NCBI GenBank assembly: GCA_036383515.1
Contig: DASVOE010000029.1
Location: 22,140-86,139, forward strand
Direction of reading: 5' to 3'
From: CADEDV01 sp036383515
GTDB taxonomy: Bacteria > Bacteroidota > Bacteroidia > Chitinophagales > Chitinophagaceae
Length of the DNA: 64,000 nucleotides
Part shown: positions 34,464 through 42,700 of the stretch, piece by piece
How the letters are laid out: every line of letters starts with the position of its first letter
Position numbering within the stretch: the first letter of the stretch is position 1
Notes under the pieces: generated by a model
The model's input: the letters and a program-made list of their open reading frames with translations, nothing else
Databases searched by the model: none
What the model was told of the DNA's origin: nothing
Made by a program: the position numbers and the translations under genes

Positions 34464-36722
34464 ATGGATATTAAGTATTCACAACATATCGCCGCCACCC
34501 TCAACCTGACCCTGAAACAGGTAAATAGTATTTATGACCTGCACAACGAAGGTTCCACCATTCCTTTTATTGCCCGTTATAGAAAAGAAGCAACCGGCAA
34601 CCTGGATGAAGTGGTTATCGCCAATGTCATTGAGCAACTCAATTATTTTAAAGAACTGGAGAAAAGAAAAGAAACGATAAATAAAACTATTGAAGAAGCA
34701 GGTAAACTCACTCCCGAACTAAAGAAACGTATCGAAGATTGTATCAACGCTACCGAATTGGAAGATATTTACCTGCCCTATAAGCCCAAGCGAAAAACAA
34801 AAGCTACCGTTGCCATTGAAAAAGGGCTGGAGCCGTTGGCTAAATTATTATTTGAACAAAAGCCTGTCAATGTAGAACAGGAGGCCGCCAAGTTCATTAC
34901 AGAGCAGGTAAAAGATACTGCGGATGCTTTGCAGGGGGCAAGGGATATTATAGCAGAGTGGATATCGGAAAATGAACAGGCAAGAAATATTATCAGGAAA
35001 TTATTTGCTGAAGAAGCTGCGCTTTCATCCAGGGTATTGACTTCGAAAAAAGAAGATGCTGAAGCACAGAAATACAGGGATTACTTTGAATTCAAAGAAC
35101 CGCTGGCACAAAGCCCGTCACATCGTATCCTTGCCATCCGTCGTGGTGAAAAAGAGGGCTTCCTCATCATGGATATAAATATTGAAAAGGAAACAGCAGT
35201 AGAAGAATTAAAAAGAAAATTCCTGGAATCTTCCAATGCTGCTACACAACAGGTAGGAATGGCCATCGAAGATTCATTTAGCCGCTTGCTGAAACCTTCT
35301 ATCGAAACGGAGTTCAGAACGCTTAGTAAAACAAGGGCAGATGAAGAAGCTATCAAAGTATTTGCAGAAAATCTCCGCCAGCTTTTATTAGCATCTCCAT
35401 TGGGTCATAAAAAAGTGATGGCGATAGATCCGGGTTTTCGCACCGGCTGCAAAGTAGTTTGCCTTGATGAACACGGCAGTTTTTTAAAATACAATACTAT
35501 TTTCCCGCATGCGCCGCAAAACGATTGGAACGGTGCCATTCAAACCATCAAAGAGCTGGTGGCGAAATATGATATAGAAGCGATCGGTTATGGCAACGGC
35601 ACTGCCAGTAAAGAAACAGACCAGTTAGTAAGAGGAATCGATTTTGGAAAACCTGTTTCTATTTTTATGGTGAATGAAAGCGGCGCTTCCATTTACTCAG
35701 CAAGCGAAGTGGCAAGAGAAGAATTCCCGAATGAAGATGTAACGGTTAGAGGATCTATTAGTATTGGTCGTCGCTTGCTGGATCCGCTAAGTGAACTCGT
35801 AAAAATCGATGCGAAAAGTATCGGGGTAGGGCAGTACCAGCACGACGTCAATCAAAACCGTTTGAAAGAAGCCCTGGACCTCACAGTCGAAAGTTGTGTG
35901 AATTACGTAGGTGTGGATGTGAACACGGCCAGTAAACACTTGCTCACGTATGTTTCAGGATTGAGCGCTACAGTGGCAAAAAATGTAGTGGAATACCGTA
36001 CAAAGAATGGCGGCTTCAAAACAAGGGATGAACTAAAAAAGGTTTCTATGCTCGGACCTAAAGCATTTGAACAATGTGCCGGCTTTTTGCGAATTGTCAA
36101 TGCAAAAAATCCGTTGGATAATTCGGCAGTGCATCCGGAGAGTTATCATGTGGTGGAAGCGATGGCAGCGAAAACAAACAGCAGCGTACATGAACTGATA
36201 CAAAACGCAGAGATAAGAAAACAAATCAAAGCAAAAGATTTTGTGACGGAAACGATTGGGCAGTTTACCATTGAAGATATTTTAAAAGAGTTGGAGAAAC
36301 CTGGTCGTGATCCCCGGTCACCCATTGAAGAATTCCGGTTTGCGGATGGTGTTCATAGCATGGAAGATTTAAAACCGGGAATGAAGCTACCGGGTATCGT
36401 TACTAATATCACCAACTTTGGTGCATTCGTGGATGTGGGAGTAAAGCAGGATGGGTTAGTACACATTTCTCATTTAAGTAATCGTTTTATCAGTGATCCG
36501 AACGAAGCGGTGAAGCTGGGGCAAAAAGTAATGGCAACTGTGCTCGAAGTAGATATCCCGAGGAAGCGGATCTCCTTATCGTTAAAAGAAGCGGGAGAGA
36601 AGGGAAGTGGTGGGAGCCCAACGGTAAGTGGGAAACGCCAGCAAACTGCTACTAAAAAAGCAGAACCGATGAATGCTTTCCAGGCGAAGCTGATGGAGTT
36701 GAAGAAGAATTTTAAGGAATAG
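34464..36722 (+). CDS. tex: Tex-like RNA-binding transcription accessory protein
   Basis: 752 residues with the full Tex order: N-terminal helical domain with STIPFIARYRKEATGNLDEV, the YqgF/RNase H-like domain (VMAIDPGFRTGCKVVCLD...IGYGNGTASKETD), a helix-hairpin-helix region (VGVDVNTASKHLLTYVSG...YRTKNGGFKTRDELKKV) and a C-terminal S1 domain (GIVTNITNFGAFVDVGVKQDGLVHISHLS, about 645-715). A Lys-rich tail follows. Tex proteins bind RNA or single-stranded nucleic acid and associate with transcription. No odd features; it stands alone on this strand. Confidence 0.95.
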   Translation: MDIKYSQHIAATLNLTLKQVNSIYDLHNEGSTIPFIARYRKEATGNLDEVVIANVIEQLNYFKELEKRKETINKTIEEAGKLTPELKKRIEDCINATELEDIYLPYKPKRKTKATVAIEKGLEPLAKLLFEQKPVNVEQEAAKFITEQVKDTADALQGARDIIAEWISENEQARNIIRKLFAEEAALSSRVLTSKKEDAEAQKYRDYFEFKEPLAQSPSHRILAIRRGEKEGFLIMDINIEKETAVEELKRKFLESSNAATQQVGMAIEDSFSRLLKPSIETEFRTLSKTRADEEAIKVFAENLRQLLLASPLGHKKVMAIDPGFRTGCKVVCLDEHGSFLKYNTIFPHAPQNDWNGAIQTIKELVAKYDIEAIGYGNGTASKETDQLVRGIDFGKPVSIFMVNESGASIYSASEVAREEFPNEDVTVRGSISIGRRLLDPLSELVKIDAKSIGVGQYQHDVNQNRLKEALDLTVESCVNYVGVDVNTASKHLLTYVSGLSATVAKNVVEYRTKNGGFKTRDELKKVSMLGPKAFEQCAGFLRIVNAKNPLDNSAVHPESYHVVEAMAAKTNSSVHELIQNAEIRKQIKAKDFVTETIGQFTIEDILKELEKPGRDPRSPIEEFRFADGVHSMEDLKPGMKLPGIVTNITNFGAFVDVGVKQDGLVHISHLSNRFISDPNEAVKLGQKVMATVLEVDIPRKRISLSLKEAGEKGSGGSPTVSGKRQQTATKKAEPMNAFQAKLMELKKNFKE

Positions 36723-36868
36723 GTGTCTCGCTGCGAGAAAAAAAATATCCTTCCTTATTGACGGCGAGCCCGGCGGTTAAATTCATCCTTGATTTAAATA
36801 ACTGCTGGCCGAAACATCGCCTGGAAATTTTTATTTTGAAACACTCGGCAGTGAAGAAGAGAAATAGC

Positions 36869-37285
36869 TTAATCTAATTTTAATTTAAGAACAATCTTTT
36901 CAAATCCTTGGTCATACTTTTGATTCCACAAACCAATCGTGAATAATTTTGAGTATGAAAACGGGTCAGTTAAATCTAGCTCCTTTGATCGGTCAAGATA
37001 TACTGCACTTGATTTGTCTAAACTGTTTTGTATAAACCAGATTTTGCCAGTAAATTTTGGGGGGATTATCGAGTATCCTAAAATAATGGTGTCCTTGTTG
37101 TCGTTATTTAGGATTTCAATTTCTCTAAAGATATTTAATGTATCGTTTCCTCCCTTTAAAAATACCATCACAGTATCTTTAGTTAAGTCTTTCAGTATAA
37201 CTTCTTTTGTTTCCAAAATTTCCTTAGGTTGTGCTTTACAAGAAAGAAAAATTGAGGCTGATAATAGAAAAAATAAATAACGCAT
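36869..37285 (-). CDS. Small lipoprotein of unknown function, partner of the upstream large lipoprotein
   Basis: 138 residues with a lipobox (SIFLSC, Cys16). The body alternates short beta-like strands (EVILKDLTKDTVMVFLKGG, IWFIQNSLDKSSAVYLDR, GFEKIVLKLKLD). I do not recognise the family. Its start is two bases after the stop of the 563-residue lipoprotein gene, so the two form an operon. Its size, its anchoring in the same membrane and its position after a putative effector fit an immunity-type protein, but nothing in the sequence proves this. Both genes are AT-rich compared with tex and the ATP-grasp genes. Confidence 0.65.
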   Translation of the reverse strand: MRYLFFLLSASIFLSCKAQPKEILETKEVILKDLTKDTVMVFLKGGNDTLNIFREIEILNNDNKDTIILGYSIIPPKFTGKIWFIQNSLDKSSAVYLDRSKELDLTDPFSYSKLFTIGLWNQKYDQGFEKIVLKLKLD

Positions 37286-37287
37286 TA

Positions 37288-38979
37288 TTATTGACTTGTT
37301 GGGGTTAATACAGAGGTTGAAAGAATGCCATTTAAGCAGGTTGAGCAGTCTTGAACACCATCGCCATTTGCATCATAATTAGGTGAAGAAGTGAAGTCTA
37401 ACGGTTTTATATATCTTAATTCCCCATTATTCAATTTAGTCATAATTGCATTTGATATGCTGCTATTGGAAGTTGTCCAGCAATTCCAGCAATAAGAAAT
37501 ACCTACATTGTTATTAAATATGTCCATTTTCTTTTCTAATTCAAGCTGAGATGGCACTTTACTTTCATGTGCAATTGCAAACATAGAAACAATTTGTGAG
37601 CCTGATGCAGCATTTGGGCCAAATATTCTTGGAGGAACATCCCTGGTGTTAATTGCCTGAAAGAATGCATGTCGAAACGCATCTTGTTTGCCATTTAATG
37701 GGTTAGGCAATCCCGTGGCTGCAGAGGTGTTCATTGCTACACTTACGTTTTGCTTTATAATGTATGCTTGCAGAGGGTATAGTCCTACAAGTACTTTTTC
37801 TGCTGCAGTTAACTTGTCATACTGATTGTTCGCCTGCGTAATATCCAAATGAAAGTTTGTTGGATCGTCGAGCCAGCTTTGATTCTCCCACCATTGTGTA
37901 TTTGAATTTCCAGAATAAGTACGATATCCAGCAACAAATGAGGAATAATCTGGGTCTATTGCTAATTTTTGTATATGATCTGAGGTAATCTCCTTTCTTT
38001 CATCGGTTGGATTGCTGTATAAATAGTGATACATTTCATTTACAGTTGGTTCACTAGTTGGCAAAAAATCACTTGACTCTGGCGTCATATCCAACTGATT
38101 TAAGAGATAGTTTAGTTTTTCAGTAAATGTAGAAGCATAAGGAGGGTTATTGGATCCGCCACCGCTGCCTCCACCGGGATCTGTGCTTGGCAAAGAAAAG
38201 GAACCACCGCCGTCTAATGGTAGGATATATGGAATGGTAGGTGAAGCGAAGCAATCCCCTTGGTAATACCACTCGCCAGTATAGTATTCATCCCCAGTAC
38301 AATGACATTCTTCTGCGGTCGGGTCATACCAAATTTCTATGATTTCACACGGATCGTCTAGTGTATTCGTCATTTGCCCCTTCGTTAGGCTATTTTTTGG
38401 TTGGCCTTTTTTTAGTAAGATTGTGTTGGCGTTTCCTAATAATGCGTTGTCATAAATTTTAAAAGTTGTGTGACCAAAAACGAATTTCTCAAACTGAATC
38501 ATACTAAGCACAAACTTTCTTTTCAATTCTCCCATTTCATTATAATTATTTACTAAGCTATAATGGCAGTTGATTTGACCGTTCAATAACTCCGCTATCA
38601 AAACCCCGCTTATTGCAGTATTATTTTCAGTAACTAATGGGATAATACAAAGTGTGTCAGTTTCTTGGTAAAATTTATTATTTACAAAATCTGTATTATG
38701 CATTTCCGCACCTTCTTTTAGTATGATTTTATCCCATCTTGGGTAACCCGCAATTTTAACAAACTCGGATAAAAAATCTTTCTTTGAATTCTCACTCTTC
38801 AAGTACTCAAATATCCTTTTTATCGTTGGATTGTTACTTTGCGACTCTGGAAAAAAACGATTGTAGTTGAATTTGTTTGTTACATGATTAACCTCATTCT
38901 TTTCAAAAGAATCGGCTTTTTTTTGACAAGCCGTAACGCCAATTAAAATCCCCAAAAGGATGAATAATTTTTGTTTCAT
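37288..38979 (-). CDS. Large lipoprotein with a Gly/Ser linker and a DUF6973-like C-terminal domain
   Basis: Lipobox GVTAC (Cys18), then about 200 unrecognised residues, a Cys-containing stretch (EECHCTGDEYYTGEWYYQGDC), and a flexible linker GGGSGGGSNN near 270. The C-terminal part has NGKQDAFRHAFFQAINTRD, then AIAHES and KKMDIFNNNVG. This DAxRHA...MDxxNNxVG layout resembles the DUF6973 domain found at the ends of secreted effector-like proteins. The architecture of anchor, variable region, linker and small terminal domain is that of surface-displayed toxins or enzymes. Activity is unknown. A second small lipoprotein gene follows after 2 bp. Confidence 0.6.
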   Translation of the reverse strand: MKQKLFILLGILIGVTACQKKADSFEKNEVNHVTNKFNYNRFFPESQSNNPTIKRIFEYLKSENSKKDFLSEFVKIAGYPRWDKIILKEGAEMHNTDFVNNKFYQETDTLCIIPLVTENNTAISGVLIAELLNGQINCHYSLVNNYNEMGELKRKFVLSMIQFEKFVFGHTTFKIYDNALLGNANTILLKKGQPKNSLTKGQMTNTLDDPCEIIEIWYDPTAEECHCTGDEYYTGEWYYQGDCFASPTIPYILPLDGGGSFSLPSTDPGGGSGGGSNNPPYASTFTEKLNYLLNQLDMTPESSDFLPTSEPTVNEMYHYLYSNPTDERKEITSDHIQKLAIDPDYSSFVAGYRTYSGNSNTQWWENQSWLDDPTNFHLDITQANNQYDKLTAAEKVLVGLYPLQAYIIKQNVSVAMNTSAATGLPNPLNGKQDAFRHAFFQAINTRDVPPRIFGPNAASGSQIVSMFAIAHESKVPSQLELEKKMDIFNNNVGISYCWNCWTTSNSSISNAIMTKLNNGELRYIKPLDFTSSPNYDANGDGVQDCSTCLNGILSTSVLTPTSQ

Positions 38980-38999
38980 AAAATGAGATTTTGGTTTAC

Positions 39000-39316
39000 T
39001 CTTACCCTCAGAATTGTATCCTGTGTCAATGTTCCGCCGTCAGTAAAATATATTTGAGTTGCAAGTAATGAAAATTAAACATATAGAACAATACCACTTT
39101 GTGGTATATCTTTCGCCATCTAATTTAGAACGACTGTCGATATATTTCTGCCAACGTATGTATTGCCGAATATGCGAAGTGTTTTTTCTGGTCACCAATA
39201 AAATTGTTGACTTGACGTTGAATGCCCTGCACCTATTTATGCAATATTTTTAAAGCTCTGAAAAGTTTCGGCAATACAACTTACTTATTCCTGTTAAGCG
39301 GCATTGAATACGAATT
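39000..39316. other. Gene-free gap with a 12-bp inverted repeat
   Basis: No convincing gene. TGTATTGCCGAA (39159-39170) is repeated as its exact complement TTCGGCAATACA (39267-39278), 96 bp apart. A GTTAAGC that fits GTTRRRY lies beyond the right arm (about 39294). The arrangement recalls a large attC-like hairpin, but the left-hand core does not fit the consensus. It lies just upstream of the AT-rich lipoprotein pair. Confidence 0.35.
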
Positions 39317-39634
39317 TTACGACTTATAATCCTCCCTCACCGGGTTAAACACATCGATCACTTTACAATCAACAATGGCGGTAGCACCATGAAGCACGTT
39401 GGAAGGTATCACATAATACATACCAGCAGTAAGTGAACAAAATTTTTCACCGATAGTCATATCGAGTTGTCCTTCGAGGATATAAGTGATTTGTTCATGC
39501 ACATGTTGATGTTGTGGTAATACACTACCAGCTTTTATTTCTATTAAACCAAGAGTGAGTTGCTCACCATGAGCATAATAACCAGTAAGACCGGGAGCTA
39601 ATTCTTTTGGGTTAATATCCTTTATTTGTGTCAT
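39317..39634 (-). CDS. Cupin domain protein
   Basis: 105 residues with a single conserved beta-barrel domain. The first cupin motif is KAGSVLPQHQHVHEQITYILEG, giving three His and one Glu as metal ligands, and the second is AGMYYVIPSNVLHGA with the fourth His. Single-domain cupins of this type bind Fe, Mn or Ni and act as small dioxygenases, isomerases or sensors. The substrate cannot be deduced. It lies 30 bp downstream of the next small gene on the same strand and may belong to the ATP-grasp cluster. Confidence 0.88.
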   Translation of the reverse strand: MTQIKDINPKELAPGLTGYYAHGEQLTLGLIEIKAGSVLPQHQHVHEQITYILEGQLDMTIGEKFCSLTAGMYYVIPSNVLHGATAIVDCKVIDVFNPVREDYKS

Positions 39635-39663
39635 AAAATAAATGCGTTATTGCTTTGGCTTAT

Positions 39664-39930
39664 TCAAGGGGATAATTCAACAACTTGACCTATAACAAAC
39701 TTATCCTTATCTTCCTTATTTTTTAAAATGAAAACAAAAAGGTCATACCTAATATTGCCATCTTTATCATGTGCCTTGGGTATGTCGGTGAAATTCTCGA
39801 TTGGTACGTCATTCAACTTCGATTTATCACTTAAACGGAAAATTACATTATCCAGTCTTTTTGCAGCTATCACTATCTGACCCCGTGCGATTAATCCGAA
39901 TACAGATTCGATTTCAAACTTTGCGACCAT
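39664..39930 (-). CDS. Small beta-rich protein of unknown function
   Basis: Start placed at the ATG at 39930 (88 residues), because the extension up to 39966 lies inside the preceding gene. The pattern MVAKFEIESVFGLIARGQIVIAAKRLDNVIF and the closing KFVIGQVVELSP loosely resemble the small beta-barrel of elongation factor Tu domain 2/3, but this is weak. The start is 7 bp after the stop of the ATP-grasp-type gene, so it is in the same operon. No catalytic motif is seen. Confidence 0.65.
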   Translation of the reverse strand: MVAKFEIESVFGLIARGQIVIAAKRLDNVIFRLSDKSKLNDVPIENFTDIPKAHDKDGNIRYDLFVFILKNKEDKDKFVIGQVVELSP

Positions 39931-39937
39931 AATGGTA

Positions 39938-41134
39938 TTACTTTTCAAACAAACAATAACTTCCACCCACCCATTCCTTATCCTTATTATACCTTACACC
40001 GATCATCTTGCCTTTGCTTAACCGGGCGAGGTTATTAGCTGGTGTTGGTCTTGCGGCGCCATCTTTCCAGAAATAAAAGATCCGTATCTCAGCTTTGGCC
40101 GGATCATCCGGCGTTTGAATGACTTCCGCATATTTCACTTTGCGTTGCAATATCCAGTTCTCCGAATCTTTTACATTATCAATATCTTTTTGTGTTACAT
40201 CAATCACCACACCTTGTCCCGCAAAAGAAAATAATGGTTTCAGCACGAAATTTTCGAGATCCGAAGGCATTTGTTTTACTTCATTCAGAAAAAAAGTCTC
40301 CGGCACATACGGATGCCGTATTGGCGGCAATGTATACTTACTGATCCGATAGAACCAGGAAGGGTGGGGGCACCATTCCACATCCAACTCTTCAAAAAAT
40401 ATCTTCCCTTTTTCCTGCACTTCAGCCGGTTGCTGAAAAAGATCATCAAAGATCACCCGGTTATAAATTCTCTTCACCGCTGTTTTCTTTCCATCATTCA
40501 TATAAAACAATTGCTTTCCTTCTTTGATCAGCTCCGTAATACAAACTGGTTTCACCCCGGTATAATCTTGAGTGCAGTAAAAATCAATTTTTGTTTTTTG
40601 CTGGTGCGGAAATATCTCAAGCAGGATAACATTCTCTGTTCCATGGTCGCCAAGCAGTATTTCTTTTAGTTCTTTGATATAAGATGCTTTGGTATGCCCG
40701 CCGAGATAAGCTGAGTAGTTGGCAGGCACTTCAAAATGATTTCTGAATACATCATCAATCAGCACTTCGTAGGCAAACAACGAAGGGAAGCCCTGCATCT
40801 CGATCAGTTGTGGTTCATATTCACCGGCTTCATTGATGCAAATCCCAAAATCAAACGCAATAAAATGGGAGTGATCATTTTCACCCGGCACCTGCAGGTT
40901 TTTTGGGATCGCATTTTTAGTAAGTTCTTTAAACGAGGGATCTACGATAACATCAACAATGCTTTCGCAGGCATCCAGCATTTTTTGTGTGAAATCTTTT
41001 GGAATAAAAAGGGCTGTTTCCGCTACCCTGAATTCAATAGCACCGGGATGCACCTGGTTCAGTTCATGAAGAAAAGCCTGGTATTTCTCTTGTGTAAATG
41101 TTTCGTTGAAATGTTTGCGAAGTGCCGGTACCAT
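39938..41134 (-). CDS. ATP-grasp-type ligase-like protein
   Basis: Start at the ATG at 41134 (398 residues; a TTG at 41152 is in frame). The ATP-grasp fold is suggested by FVLKPLFSFAGQGVVIDV (lysine plus glycine-rich loop), WILQRKVKYAEVI and AEIRIFYFW; upstream come YEPQLIEMQGFPSLFAYE and VKRIYNRVIFDDL. This arrangement resembles proteins related to circular-permuted or glutathionylspermidine-synthetase-like ATP-grasp enzymes, which join a carboxylate to an amine. With the GCS2-type ligase, a second ATP-grasp enzyme and a glutamine amidotransferase in the same stretch, amide or peptide bond synthesis is the likely job. The substrate is unknown. Confidence 0.72.
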   Translation of the reverse strand: MVPALRKHFNETFTQEKYQAFLHELNQVHPGAIEFRVAETALFIPKDFTQKMLDACESIVDVIVDPSFKELTKNAIPKNLQVPGENDHSHFIAFDFGICINEAGEYEPQLIEMQGFPSLFAYEVLIDDVFRNHFEVPANYSAYLGGHTKASYIKELKEILLGDHGTENVILLEIFPHQQKTKIDFYCTQDYTGVKPVCITELIKEGKQLFYMNDGKKTAVKRIYNRVIFDDLFQQPAEVQEKGKIFFEELDVEWCPHPSWFYRISKYTLPPIRHPYVPETFFLNEVKQMPSDLENFVLKPLFSFAGQGVVIDVTQKDIDNVKDSENWILQRKVKYAEVIQTPDDPAKAEIRIFYFWKDGAARPTPANNLARLSKGKMIGVRYNKDKEWVGGSYCLFEK

Positions 41135-41519
41135 GCAAAAACGTTTATACAAAGTAAGTTACTGCAAGCATAAACAGCCGCCAAAGATTTAGAGACATTA
41201 AAAACTATTGCTGCTTTAAACCACCCCTTTTGATGTTTTATTTATGACAAATTGTTGCTGCCTCTCTAGGGAGAGATTGAAATTTGGAGTTGAAAAAATG
41301 AACAGAAAAGCCAAACAAGAAACAACGAATTTAGGACACATCCCCTCCCCCGGAGGGGCAACGTTGAGGGAGTAGATTCTTTTAGAAACCGGGGTGGGTT
41401 GTTGATACTTTTACTCTTCGATAAGCTAAAAGCTGAGTAGTGAACAAGAACCACAAGTGACCCGATAGCTATCGGGTGACACAACAGGCGATGATCAGGG
41501 AACTAGAGCTGGCAAAAAA
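41135..41519. repeat. Gene-free gap holding three dispersed repeat elements
   Basis: Between the ATP-grasp-type gene and the GATase gene are a hairpin CCCCTCC/GGAGGGG (41342-41358, 3-nt loop), GGGGTGGGTT (41391-41400), and the perfect palindrome CCCGATAGCTATCGGG (41461-41476). The first two recur at 3446-3504 and 42535-42593, the third near 25685. No gene is supported here. Confidence 0.65.
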
Positions 41520-42365
41520 TCATACTTCTGCCATTTCAAACTTACCGATGGCCTGGTTCAAAAAATTAGGAAGGATGTGAGCATGCGTCCACATGATCTT
41601 ATCCGGATCATTCAGGTGATGCAGCATACTGATGAGTTTATCTTCGCCATGACTTTCAATTACGGTTTGTTTTTTCTCTTCAGTCTGCAGGTGAATGCTC
41701 ATACCCGTTGCATCGGCTTCAGGATGAAATTGTGTACCGATCATGTAATCATTGAATCGTATGCCCATCACCGCTCTTTCATAAGGCACATGCGGACGGC
41801 TTTTTTCAATACATAATACCTGTGCTCCCATATTGTTGAGCAGATCATGATTGGGTTGTATCACCTGGAAGTCGCGACTGTCAACACCGTAAAAAGGATC
41901 ACGAAGACCATCAAATACCGGTTCATCTTTCCCCGCCTCCAGCATATGAATAGGGAATACGCCAAATGCCGTGGATCTTCTTTTGCAAACCAGGCCTGCA
42001 TTAAAATAACGACAGGCTAATTGAAACGAGTGACAGATAAAGAAGATATATTTTTTACCTGTGTTCGAAGGATTATTATTCCAGCGTTCCATTTTATCGA
42101 GCCAGCGGCACCATTCAATGTCCCAATCTTCAAAGCGGCTTTGCAAAGGATCGCCGGGGCCGCCACTTGAAATATAGATATCGTAAGACGTATCAGGAAG
42201 TTCATTTTTCTGGCGCACATTAAACTCATCAAATATTCCTTGTACGCCATTTACAGTAGCCCAGTGTGCAATGATCTCGCGGATACAACGCATGCCCTGG
42301 TTGGCTTTGCCATCATAGAGGTCAAGGATTGCAATGCGTACTAATCTTTTTTCAGTGAAGCCCAT
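41520..42365 (-). CDS. Class I glutamine amidotransferase-like protein
   Basis: 281 residues. The flavodoxin-like core starts with VRIAILDLYDGKANQG, and the oxyanion/nucleophile region is YIFFICHSFQLACRY, making Cys111 the nucleophile. IGTQFHPEAD provides His214 and Glu216, completing a Cys-His-Glu triad. YISSGGPGDP is another GATase landmark. It may supply ammonia to one of the ligases in the cluster or hydrolyse gamma-glutamyl bonds, as PuuD-like relatives do. Flanked on both sides by repeat-containing gaps, so the promoter is its own. Confidence 0.85.
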   Translation of the reverse strand: MGFTEKRLVRIAILDLYDGKANQGMRCIREIIAHWATVNGVQGIFDEFNVRQKNELPDTSYDIYISSGGPGDPLQSRFEDWDIEWCRWLDKMERWNNNPSNTGKKYIFFICHSFQLACRYFNAGLVCKRRSTAFGVFPIHMLEAGKDEPVFDGLRDPFYGVDSRDFQVIQPNHDLLNNMGAQVLCIEKSRPHVPYERAVMGIRFNDYMIGTQFHPEADATGMSIHLQTEEKKQTVIESHGEDKLISMLHHLNDPDKIMWTHAHILPNFLNQAIGKFEMAEV

Positions 42366-42487
42366 TTTGCAAACTTAATGATTTTTTGAGCCCGTAATTT
42401 GTCGTCGAAACAACGATTTTTCCCCCAATTGTGGATTAGCTTAGTTTTCAATAAGAGAAATTATATTCCGGGCTGTAGTACTAGTGA

Positions 42488-42593
42488 CATCGTCCCTTGC
42501 GACGCTCCATTCAGGGTTCTGTTCGCTATTGAACAACCCACCCCGGTCGTTTATTATTCATTACTTATTTAATTCGCCCCTCCGGGGGAGGGG
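42488..42593. repeat. Composite repeat, third copy, rearranged order
   Basis: CATCGTCCCTTGCG (42488-42501) is followed by AACCCACCCC (42535-42544, the complement of GGGGTGGGTT) and a hairpin CCCCTCC/GGAGGGG (42577-42593). Compared with the copy at 3446-3543 the order is reversed and the middle element is inverted. Confidence 0.6.
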
Positions 42594-42629
42594 ATGATCA
42601 CTTATCTGAAGTTTTCAACGTTATACAGG

Positions 42630-42692
42630 CCACATAATTTTCACATAGCGTTATCGATGCTTATCTTTCTATGTATCTATATGCCTATGTGG
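42630..42692. repeat. Inverted repeat CCACATA...TATGTGG near the amidohydrolase 3' end
   Basis: CCACATA (42630-42636) pairs with TATGTGG (42686-42692); inside lie further CACATAG and CTATGT pieces. It ends 8 bp before the stop of the converging amidohydrolase frame. It may act in 3' end formation, but there is no T-run. Confidence 0.45.
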
Positions 42693-42700
42693 TTCAAATT

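Noticed and set aside
39059..39253. 64-codon plus-strand frame upstream of the cupin gene
   Set aside because: It spans the left arm of the inverted repeat, has no family features and an unlikely composition.
41266..41484. 72-codon minus-strand frame between the ATP-grasp and GATase genes
   Set aside because: It is read through the dispersed repeats and palindromes; nothing suggests a protein.
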